Source: an uncultured Agathobaculum sp.
GTDB lineage: Bacteria; Bacillota; Clostridia; Oscillospirales; Butyricicoccaceae
Length of the DNA stretch: 18,468 nt
Direction of reading: 5' to 3'
Assembly: GCA_934504345.1 (NCBI GenBank)
Contig: CAKSVR010000040.1
Coordinates: forward strand, 1-18,468
The notes beneath the pieces are model-generated. The model had not been told where the DNA came from, ran no database searches, and saw only the letters and a list, made by a program, of their open reading frames with translations. The position numbers and the translations under genes were made by a program. Positions 1 through 5,227 of the stretch are shown piece by piece; the stretch's first letter is position 1, and the number at the start of each line of letters is the position of its first letter.

Positions 1-130
1 GTTTACATGGTATCCGTTGCCCGTAAACATGGTGGTTGACGTTATGTGCGGCGGGGTGAGGGCACCCCGCCCTACGGAAACGCAAATCACAGCACCAAAT
101 AATTACTAATTCCTCATTCCTAATTACTAA
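1..130. repeat. Palindromic repeat remnant (copy A) downstream of thrS
   Basis: This stretch beyond the thrS stop holds no gene. It has a small inverted pair at its left edge (GTTTAC at 1 with GTAAAC near 24) and an 8-bp hairpin, GCGGGGTG (51-58) with CACCCCGC (63-70). The motif CCCTACGGAAACG follows, then AAATCACAGC and a heptamer array. The same order of modules occurs near 4386-4442. No U-tract follows the hairpin on the minus strand, so it is not an obvious terminator for thrS. The element may be cut by the window edge. Confidence 0.55.
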
Positions 131-137
131 TTATTTC
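101..137. repeat. Heptamer array at the thrS stop codon
   Basis: Seven-base-periodic A/T-rich units (AATTACT, AATTCCT, CATTCCT, AATTACT) run directly into the thrS stop codon at 131-133. On the thrS coding strand the units are purine-rich, GGAATTA-like. Similar arrays with different base content lie at several other gene ends in this window. Confidence 0.6.
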
Positions 138-1882
138 AGCTTATTCTTAACCTCATACGCCAGCTTCTCGATAAACTCTCCGGTTTCCATCGCGGTGGTT
201 TCGCCGGTCTTGCGGGTGCGGACGGAGATAACGCCCTTTTCCTCGTCCTTATCGCCAATGACGATCATATACGGTACCTTGTGTACCTGTGCCTCGCGGA
301 TCTTGTAGCCGATCTTCTCGTTGCGGTCGTCCATGGTGGCGCGGAAGCCGTTGTCGGTGAGCTGCTGCATGACCTCCTTGGCGCACGGAATGTTGCGGTC
401 GGTCATCGGCATGATGCGAACCTGCTCCGGTGCGAGCCAGGTCGGGAATGCGCCCGCGAAGTGCTCGGTGATAACGCCGATGAAGCGCTCGATGGAGCCC
501 AGAACAACGCGGTGGATCATGACCGGACGGTGCTTCTCGCCGTCTGCGCCGGTGTACTCGAGCTCAAAGCGCTCGGGCAGCTGCATATCCAGCTGGATGG
601 TGCCGCACTGCCACGTTCTGCCGATGGAATCCGCCAGATGGAAGTCCAGCTTCGGGCCGTAGAACGCGCCGTCGCCCTCGTTGACAACGTAGTCCTTGCC
701 GATCTCGGTGATGGCCTCTGCGAGGGTCTTTTCCGCGAACTGCCAGTCCTTGAGGTCGCCCATGTGGTCCTCCGGCATGGTGGACAGCTCGATCTGATAG
801 GTCAGGCCAAAGGTGGAGTAAACCTCATCGAACAGGCGGACAACGTTCTTGATCTCGTCCTTCATCTGGTCCCAGGTCATAAAGATGTGGGCATCATCCT
901 GCGTGAAGCAGCGCACGCGGAACAGGCCGTGCAGCGCGCCGGACAGCTCGTGACGGTGTACCAGACCCAGCTCGCCGACACGCAGCGGCAGCTCCTTGTA
1001 GGAGTGCGGCTGGCTCTTGTATACCAGCATACCGCCCGGGCAGTTCATCGGCTTGATTGCGTAATCCTCGTCATCGATGACGGTGGTGTACATATTCTGC
1101 TTGTAGTGGTCCCAGTGGCCGGAGCGCTCCCACAGCTTGCGGTTGAGGATCATCGGCGTGGAAACCTCAACGTAGCCGTAGCGCTTATGCACCTCGCGCC
1201 AGTAGTCGATGAGGGTGTTCTTGAGGGTCATGCCGTTGGGCAGGAAGAACGGGAAGCCCGGGCCCTCCTCGGTCAGCATGAACAGGCCGAGCTCCTTGCC
1301 GAGCTTGCGGTGGTCGCGCTTCTTGGCCTCCTCCAGCATATTGAGGTACTGGTCGAGCTCGTCCTTCTTGGGGAACGCCGTGCCGTAGATGCGCTGGAGC
1401 ATCTTCTTGGACGAATCGCCGCGCCAGTATGCGCCGGTGACGTTCATCAGCTTGATGCCGTTGCCCTTCACGCGGCCGGTGGAATCCAGATGCGGGCCCG
1501 CGCACAGGTCGGTGAACTCGCCCTGCTTGTAGAACGAGATGACAGCATCCTCGGGCAGGTCGTTGATGAGCTCTACCTTGTAGGGCTCCTCGCGCTCCTC
1601 CATGAGCTTGATGGCCTCCGCGCGCGGCAGCTCGAAGCGCTCGAGCTTCTCCTTTTCCTTGCAGATCTTACGCATCTCGGCCTCGAGGGCATCGAGGTGC
1701 TCCTGCGTGAAGGAAAACGGCGCGTCAAAGTCGTAATAGAAGCCGTTGTCGATGGACGGGCCGATGGCGAGCTTGACCTCCGGGTACAGGCGCTTGACCG
1801 CCTGCGCGAGAATGTGCGATACCGTGTGACGGTAGGTGTCGCGGTATTCCTTGTTTTCGAACGTGTACTTTTCTTCAGACAC
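131..1882 (-). CDS. thrS: Threonine--tRNA ligase lacking the TGS domain
   Basis: Charges tRNA-Thr with threonine in the cytoplasm. The 583-residue protein starts directly in the second N-terminal (editing) domain, with H19xxxH23 and the partner C127/H131. The class II core follows, with motif 2 around FRVRCFTQ (321-328), zinc ligands C281, H332 and H457, and a C-terminal anticodon-binding domain from about residue 485. Family members of about 640 residues begin with a TGS domain of about 60 residues, which is missing here. The GTG start at 1882 has an in-frame TGA 9 nt upstream, so the shorter N-terminus is real and not a misplaced start. A GAAAGGT ribosome site lies about 11 nt upstream. Expression is under a T-box leader about 300 nt upstream. 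Identification is very secure. Confidence 0.97.
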   Translation of the reverse strand: MSEEKYTFENKEYRDTYRHTVSHILAQAVKRLYPEVKLAIGPSIDNGFYYDFDAPFSFTQEHLDALEAEMRKICKEKEKLERFELPRAEAIKLMEEREEPYKVELINDLPEDAVISFYKQGEFTDLCAGPHLDSTGRVKGNGIKLMNVTGAYWRGDSSKKMLQRIYGTAFPKKDELDQYLNMLEEAKKRDHRKLGKELGLFMLTEEGPGFPFFLPNGMTLKNTLIDYWREVHKRYGYVEVSTPMILNRKLWERSGHWDHYKQNMYTTVIDDEDYAIKPMNCPGGMLVYKSQPHSYKELPLRVGELGLVHRHELSGALHGLFRVRCFTQDDAHIFMTWDQMKDEIKNVVRLFDEVYSTFGLTYQIELSTMPEDHMGDLKDWQFAEKTLAEAITEIGKDYVVNEGDGAFYGPKLDFHLADSIGRTWQCGTIQLDMQLPERFELEYTGADGEKHRPVMIHRVVLGSIERFIGVITEHFAGAFPTWLAPEQVRIMPMTDRNIPCAKEVMQQLTDNGFRATMDDRNEKIGYKIREAQVHKVPYMIVIGDKDEEKGVISVRTRKTGETTAMETGEFIEKLAYEVKNKLK

Positions 1883-1947
1883 TTTATATCAGACCTTTCT
1901 TGTAAAATCGAAGGATTTTTAACAAAATCATACCCGTGGATGGGTTT

Positions 1948-2072
1948 CGTAGGGCGCGACAAGGTGAATTGCCCGCAGGGCAAGAGAGAGTCCTCTGGAG
2001 GACGACCTCGGCGCGCCGTTCGTAACGATGTGCAGACGGTTTATACGGCGCGCCGAGTCGTCGCGCCCTACG
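1948..2072. repeat. Four-helix palindromic repeat (copy B) inside the thrS leader
   Basis: A nested palindrome. The outer 13-bp arms are CGTAGGGCGCGAC (1948-1960) and its complement at 2060-2072. Inside are three hairpins: TTGCCC/GGGCAA (1969-1983), GTCCTC/GAGGAC (1990-2003) and 12-bp CTCGGCGCGCCG arms (2007-2018 with 2046-2057) around a 27-nt loop. As RNA it would fold into a closed multi-branched structure. It lies between the T-box terminator and the thrS start, so every read-through thrS transcript should contain it. It resembles a MITE- or REP-like mobile palindrome. No coding capacity is evident. Confidence 0.7.
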
Positions 2073-2091
2073 GGAAACGTTTATCGTCATC

Positions 2092-2142
2092 CACTCCTAC
2101 CTCCTACCTCCTAACTTGCTTCCGCCTCCTATCTCCTAACTG
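2092..2142. repeat. Heptamer array in the thrS leader
   Basis: Seven-base units CTCCTAC, CTCCTAC and CTCCTAA, followed by less regular CCTCCTAT and CTCCTAAC. The array lies 20 bp to the right of copy B of the palindromic repeat, the same spacing logic seen at the other repeat copies. Confidence 0.5.
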
Positions 2143-2183
2143 TCTGCCTTCTTCAAGTAATTGCTTTTTTATTGCTCCGCAAT

Positions 2184-2216
2184 AAAAAAAGGCCCACCCC
2201 TGCAAACTCAGGGGTG
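2184..2216 (-). terminator. T-box intrinsic terminator of the thrS leader
   Basis: On the minus strand CACCCCTG pairs with CAGGGGTG (2209-2216 with 2195-2202) around a 6-nt loop, then GGCC and seven U residues (2190-2184). This is the alternative fold to the antiterminator formed by the T-box sequence just upstream. A second A/T-rich hairpin, TTTTTATTGC/GCAATAAAAA (2166-2188), overlaps the U-tract and may add to termination. Confidence 0.85.
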
Positions 2217-2450
2217 AGCTCTTGCCCACGGTTCCACCCTGCTTGCAGCCTCCCTGTGAGGGAAACTGCCGCTCGGAGTCCTTAACGCGGACGAAACGGC
2301 ACAGCATACTGCTTGTTTCCGCTGTGCAGCTCGGGAATCGGTGCTGTTTTCCTCCATCTGCGTGGGCTTGCAGCCTCGGCTCACGCTCTCTGCTTCGATG
2401 GACACCCGAAAACAGGTCTTTCCGTCATTGCTTTGTAAATATACGAATAC
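2184..2450 (-). promoter_or_regulatory. T-box riboswitch leader (threonine) controlling thrS
   Basis: The minus strand carries the T-box consensus AGGGTGGAACCGTG at 2240-2227, followed by a terminator hairpin. The TGGA bulge would pair with the 3' UCCA of an uncharged tRNA. Upstream, CTGTTTTC pairs with GAAAACAG (about 2409-2416 with 2345-2352) as part of a stem I. Just beyond lies ACC at 2342-2340, a threonine codon and the likely specifier, although the following base is G rather than the usual A. A further helix GCACAGC/GCTGTGC sits at about 2300-2327. Uncharged tRNA-Thr would favour the antiterminator and turn on thrS. The T-box call is secure. The stem I layout is my hand fold. Confidence 0.88.
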
Positions 2451-2456
2451 AGTGAT

Positions 2457-2486
2457 ATTATAACGCCTGTTTTGGGGATTTGTCAA
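2457..2486 (-). promoter_or_regulatory. Sigma-A promoter of the thrS T-box transcript
   Basis: TTGACA (2486-2481), an 18-bp spacer and TATAAT (2462-2457) on the minus strand. Transcription should start near 2450, giving a leader of about 570 nt before the thrS start. It lies about 25 bp beyond the terminator of the antisense RNA described below. Confidence 0.85.
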
Positions 2487-2510
2487 CGGGTTTTGGCTAA
2501 TTCGTATAAA

Positions 2511-2534
2511 CAAAAAACCGCCGGAATGGCGGTT
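2511..2534 (-). terminator. Terminator of the antisense RNA
   Basis: On the minus strand AACCGCC (2534-2528) pairs with GGCGGTT (2522-2516) around a 5-nt loop, with a U-run continuing to 2512. It ends the minus-strand RNA started at 2803/2798 and insulates the thrS promoter. The hairpin shares two bases with the -35 box of the oppositely directed toxin promoter. Confidence 0.8.
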
Positions 2535-2561
2535 GAACGACACGATATGACATGATATAAT
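2533..2561 (+). promoter_or_regulatory. Promoter of the small hydrophobic peptide mRNA
   Basis: TTGAAC (2533-2538), a 17-bp spacer and TATAAT (2556-2561) on the plus strand, with a start expected near 2568. The -10 box is perfect and the -35 matches four of six. That makes it weaker on paper than the opposing antisense promoter, as expected when an antitoxin RNA must be in excess. Confidence 0.75.
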
Positions 2562-2586
2562 AAAGGCAGCAAACGGCAAGGTTGTT

Positions 2587-2608
2587 CCTCCCTCGATTAG
2601 GAGGGAGG
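2587..2608 (+). promoter_or_regulatory. Shine-Dalgarno-sequestering hairpin
   Basis: CCTCCCT (2587-2593) pairs perfectly with AGGGAGG (2602-2608) around the 8-nt loop CGATTAGG. The 3' arm is the ribosome binding site of the peptide gene, so the free mRNA would be translationally muted until refolded or processed. Occluded ribosome sites of this kind are known in type I toxin mRNAs. Confidence 0.7.
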
Positions 2609-2616
2609 TGATCAAC

Positions 2617-2697
2617 GTGACGGTTTTAGAAGTCATCGCACTTCTTAACTTGATCTGTACGATCGTCTTCGGTATCCTCGGATACTTAAAGAAATAA
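2617..2697 (+). CDS. 26-residue hydrophobic peptide, candidate holin-like type I toxin
   Basis: The GTG start at 2617 follows GGAGGTGATC, an unusually complete match to the 16S rRNA tail, at ideal spacing. The peptide begins MTVLEVIALLNL and ends GILGYLKK: one membrane-spanning stretch (about residues 4-23) and a short Lys-Lys tail. Size, MTV-type start and charged tail resemble the 'putative holin-like toxin' peptides of Firmicutes and other type I toxins such as TxpA or Fst. That family assignment is from memory of the pattern, not a search. It is the only plus-strand gene I accept. It has its own promoter and terminator, and a divergently started antisense RNA covers its mRNA. Expected action is membrane insertion and depolarisation when the antisense RNA is lost. 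It could instead be a small regulatory membrane peptide. Confidence 0.72.
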   Translation: MTVLEVIALLNLICTIVFGILGYLKK

Positions 2698-2797
2698 CAG
2701 CCCCTCAAGTGAAGTAGGAAGCGGCTTTCTCTCGACTCAAAATCGAATCCGAGGAACGACTGCTCCCGCCCCACGAGAGCCGCCGTTTGCTTCCATT

Positions 2798-2826
2798 ATT
2801 ATAATGCAGAGCCTCGGATTTGTCAA
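2798..2826 (-). promoter_or_regulatory. Perfect-consensus promoter of the antisense RNA
   Basis: TTGACA (2826-2821), exactly 17 bp, TATAAT (2803-2798) on the minus strand. This is the strongest-looking promoter in the window and it drives no long reading frame of its own, which argues for a stable regulatory RNA. Confidence 0.85.
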
Positions 2827-2848
2827 GCGGCAGTCCGAGGCTCTTTTG
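2808..2848 (+). terminator. Terminator of the peptide mRNA
   Basis: An 11-bp stem, AGAGCCTCGGA (2808-2818) with TCCGAGGCTCT (2834-2844), ends in TTTT on the plus strand. The toxin mRNA would therefore be about 280 nt (2568-2848). The hairpin spans the -35 and spacer of the antisense promoter on the other strand. Confidence 0.82.
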
Positions 2849-2898
2849 TCAGCGTATCCGGCCATCCGGCGAAAATGAAAAACGGAAAACCGTTACGT

Positions 2899-2932
2899 CC
2901 ATTCCCCATTTTCCATTCTCAATTCTCCATTA
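2899..2932. repeat. Heptamer array at the stop codon of the PLP-enzyme gene
   Basis: Units CCATTCC, CCATTTT, CCATTCT, CAATTCT, CCATTA run to the stop codon at 2932-2930. On the coding strand this reads TAA followed by GGAGAAT-like purine units. Confidence 0.6.
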
Positions 2933-4186
2933 CTGTGCCTTTGCCTTGGTAATTTTATCCGCAGCAAGCAAAATACCCAGCTTGCCCGATTCATACGTCA
3001 GGCCGCCCTGCATATAGCAGACATAGGGCTCACGCATGGGCGCATCGGCGGAGAGCTCGATGGACGCGCCCTGCACGAACGCGCCTGCCGCCATGATGAC
3101 CGGATCGTCATAGCCGGGCATCGCCCACGGCTCGGGCGTGACGTAGGAATCCACCGGCGCACCGGCCTGAATGCCCTCGCAGAAGCGGCGCAGCGGGTCG
3201 GGCGCACCGAACGCGATGGTCTGGATGATGTCGTAACGCGGCTCTTCGGCCTTTGGGCTGACCTCATAGCCGAGCTTTTCCATCACCTTGGCGCAGAACA
3301 TGGCGGTCTTGACGGCCTGCATGGTAACGTGCGGCGCCAGGAACAGGCCCTGATACAGCAGCCGGTTCTGACCCATCGTGCAGCCGCACTCGCCGCCGAT
3401 GCCGGGCGCCGTCAGCTTGTACGAGGCGTTCTCGACCAAGTCCGCGCGGCCCGCGATGTAGCCGCCTGTCGGCGCAAGGCCGCCGCCCGGGTTCTTGATG
3501 AGCGAGCCGGCGATGATGTCCGCGCCGACCTGTGTCGGCTCGAGCTCCTCGGTGAACTCGCCGTAGCAGTTATCGACCATGATGGCCGCAGTCGTGTTGA
3601 CCTCGCGCACCACCTTGCAGATCTCGCCGATCTCCTCAACGGAGAGCGTCTTGCGAACGCCGTAGCCGCGGCTGCGCTGGATGAACACCAGCTTGATGTC
3701 CGCGTCCTTTGCGGCTTCGCGGATGGCGGGCAGGTCGGGCGCGCCGTCCTTGAGGTCAACCTGCTTGTAGCCGATGCCGTAGCTCTTCATGCTGCCGCAG
3801 TAATCGCCGGTGATGGTGTTCTGCAAGGTGTCATACGCCGGGCCGGTGACGGACAGCACGGTGTCGCCGGTCTTGACGGCGGAGAACATCGCGCAGGAGA
3901 GCGCGTGCGTGCCGTTTACAAAGCCGATACGCACCAGCGCGGCCTCGGTGCCGAAAATATCGGCGTAGATCTTGTCGAGCGTGTCGCGGCCGTAGTCATC
4001 ATAGCCGTAGCCGGTCGTGCCCGCGAACAGATTGTCGGAAACGCGATTCTTCGCGAACGCCGCCAGCACCTTTTCGGTGTTGCGGTCGCAGATGTCCTCC
4101 AGCCGTTCGAAATACGGACGGATGTCGCGCTCCGCCTCGCGGCCCAAAGCGCGGATTTCACTTGAAATTTTGATGTATTCTGACAT
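2930..4186 (-). CDS. PLP-dependent methionine gamma-lyase family ('aluminum resistance') protein
   Basis: A cytoplasmic fold-type I PLP enzyme of the Met_gamma_lyase family (Pfam PF06838), the group of Bacillus YnbB. Its 418 residues match the family's usual length. The aldimine lysine is K231 in SLIKNPGGGLAPTGG, and D205 in MVDNCYGEF should hold the pyridine nitrogen. GTTGYGYDDYGR (56-67) is the substrate-side conserved block. The name 'aluminum resistance' is historical. The physiological substrate is not settled, and C-S lyase activity on a sulfur amino acid is the family-level expectation. It stands alone, with no clear promoter that I could define, although AGGAG lies about 13 nt before the ATG. 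The stop codon abuts a heptamer array. Confidence 0.92.
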   Translation of the reverse strand: MSEYIKISSEIRALGREAERDIRPYFERLEDICDRNTEKVLAAFAKNRVSDNLFAGTTGYGYDDYGRDTLDKIYADIFGTEAALVRIGFVNGTHALSCAMFSAVKTGDTVLSVTGPAYDTLQNTITGDYCGSMKSYGIGYKQVDLKDGAPDLPAIREAAKDADIKLVFIQRSRGYGVRKTLSVEEIGEICKVVREVNTTAAIMVDNCYGEFTEELEPTQVGADIIAGSLIKNPGGGLAPTGGYIAGRADLVENASYKLTAPGIGGECGCTMGQNRLLYQGLFLAPHVTMQAVKTAMFCAKVMEKLGYEVSPKAEEPRYDIIQTIAFGAPDPLRRFCEGIQAGAPVDSYVTPEPWAMPGYDDPVIMAAGAFVQGASIELSADAPMREPYVCYMQGGLTYESGKLGILLAADKITKAKAQ

Positions 4187-4265
4187 TGGTTGACTGGTTC
4201 TCCTGTTATGAAATCAAACGTGATAATGATGGTATTTCCGTTAAATAATTTTAATGACCCAAACG

Positions 4266-4393
4266 GGTAGGGCGGGGCAAGGTGAATTGCCCGCAGGGCA
4301 AGAGAGGGTCCTCTGGAGGATGACCTCACCCCGCCGCATATGCCGTGTCTGCACATCGTTACGAACGGCGCGCCGAGTCGTCGCGCCCTACGG
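4266..4393. repeat. Palindromic repeat (copy C) with inverted core
   Basis: It shares with copy B the block AAGGTGAATTGCCCGCAGGG through TCCTCTGGAGGA and the right end GGCGCGCCGAGTCGTCGCGCCCTACGG. Its left arm is GGGTAGGGCGGGGC instead of the copy B arm. The 19-nt core GTCTGCACATCGTTACGAA is the reverse complement of the core in copy B (2019-2037). The element lies between the PLP-enzyme gene and the end of the tagO-mnaA operon. The 250-bp gap (4187-4435) contains no gene. Confidence 0.68.
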
Positions 4394-4417
4394 AAACGTA
4401 AATCACAGCGTTAAATA

Positions 4418-4442
4418 ACTCCTAACTCCTAATTCCTAACTA
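4418..4442. repeat. Heptamer array overlapping a stop codon
   Basis: Units ACTCCTA, ACTCCTA, ATTCCTA, ACTATC run through the stop codon (4438-4436, TAG) of the next gene. The last codons of that gene and its stop are part of the repeat frame. The modules CCCTACGGAAACG and AAATCACAGC precede it exactly as at copy A. Confidence 0.6.
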
Positions 4443-5227
4443 TCAATCGTGTTTGTCCCATCCGGCAGCGCAAACATCGAACTATCCGGCGGTGTCGTAT
4501 CGACCTCACTGACCGCGACCTTTCTGGCGAGGGTATCCCCGTCATAGAACGCCGCCTGCCGGAGCAGGCCGGTGACGGTGCTGACCGCGTACACGCAGCG
4601 ATAGCCGTCCCGCTCGAACGTGACGGTGATGCACGGCTCGTAGCCGAGGTTTTCCGTTTTCGCCTCGGTGAGCACAACGTCCTCCGCGAGGACATCCTCC
4701 CATGTGGGCAGCATGGCGGCGGCATCGTCCGAGAAATCGCCCGCCGCGCCCTGATACGCGCGGCTGTCGCCCGCATTCCATGCGTACACCGCCTCACCCT
4801 TGCGGATGAGCGTGGACTGCACCGTACCGTCCGCGTTCAGCGTATCCGTCCGCATCACACCGGCGAGCGCATAACGGCGGCAGACCATATCGGCCTCTCC
4901 CCCATCGTAATACAGCGTGTTCGTCACCTTGCAGCGGTAGCTTTCCGGGCGCGCCAGCGTGGCGATGATGGTCTTGGCATTGCTCTTTGTGACGTTCACC
5001 TCCGCCGCATTCCCGGCGGTGAACAGCGCACTGCCGGTGCTGACGTTCGGGCTGTCGCCGTCGCTGCCGGGCAGGATGATGCCGGTATCCCTGCCGTGCG
5101 TGAGGCCCGAGGACAGCAGGATGCTCAGTCCCAGCAGGATAACGAGCGCACCCGCGCCCAGTGCCGCGATCATCGGCGTCGAATCCGGGTCGAACCGGCG
5201 TTTTCTGCCGGGCTTTACGGGTTTCAC
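4436..5227 (-). CDS. Membrane-anchored extracytoplasmic protein of unknown function
   Basis: I do not recognise this 263-residue protein with confidence. It has a basic cytoplasmic N-terminus (KPGRKRR), one membrane segment (about 19-43, AALGAGALVILLGLSILLSS) and a soluble outer domain of about 220 residues. The pattern of that domain (RPESYRCKV, GYEPCITVTFERDGY, TGLLRQAAFYDG, ending FALPDGTN) recalls LolA/RseB-like lipid- or glycan-binding folds. Cysteines in RYRCKV-, MVCRRY-, EPCI- and YRCVY-type positions could form disulfides. The GTG start overlaps the mnaA stop (GTGA), so translation is probably coupled. As the last gene of the trpS-tagO-mnaA operon it may serve the cell envelope. That role is inference from context. 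Confidence 0.8.
   Translation of the reverse strand: MKPVKPGRKRRFDPDSTPMIAALGAGALVILLGLSILLSSGLTHGRDTGIILPGSDGDSPNVSTGSALFTAGNAAEVNVTKSNAKTIIATLARPESYRCKVTNTLYYDGGEADMVCRRYALAGVMRTDTLNADGTVQSTLIRKGEAVYAWNAGDSRAYQGAAGDFSDDAAAMLPTWEDVLAEDVVLTEAKTENLGYEPCITVTFERDGYRCVYAVSTVTGLLRQAAFYDGDTLARKVAVSEVDTTPPDSSMFALPDGTNTIDS

Larger units (their letters stand above)
2511..2791 (-). ncRNA. Antisense RNA (candidate type I antitoxin)
   Basis: A predicted RNA of about 280 nt, from a perfect-consensus promoter (start near 2791) to the hairpin terminator at 2534-2511. It is complementary to the whole body of the plus-strand mRNA for the 26-residue peptide, including its ribosome site. Near its 5' end GGCGGCTCTCG can pair with CGAGAGAAAGCCGC downstream. 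Opposite the peptide's Shine-Dalgarno hairpin it forms the matching hairpin, whose loop is complementary to the mRNA loop, a likely kissing contact. A minus-strand open frame crosses here (2208-2774), but it runs through the antisense RNA, its terminator and the T-box leader, so I read the RNA as non-coding. The call is inferred from promoter, terminator and overlap, not from expression data. Confidence 0.68.

Noticed and set aside
51..70. Hairpin as an intrinsic terminator for thrS
   Set aside because: The 8-bp stem is real, but no U-run follows on the minus strand. A role in termination is not supported by the sequence.
281..2185. 634-residue plus-strand open frame across thrS
   Set aside because: It is antisense to a certain thrS gene and crosses the leader and repeat. 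Its composition is a low-complexity Leu/Val/Ala/Arg shadow of minus-strand codons in GC-rich DNA.
2208..2774. 188-residue minus-strand open frame through the antisense RNA and T-box
   Set aside because: It runs across two terminators, the thrS promoter and the T-box. No ribosome site supports it, and the RNA features explain the region better.
4187..4265. Promoter for the PLP-enzyme gene
   Set aside because: Only weak AT-rich matches without a well-spaced -35/-10 pair were found, so nothing is annotated.
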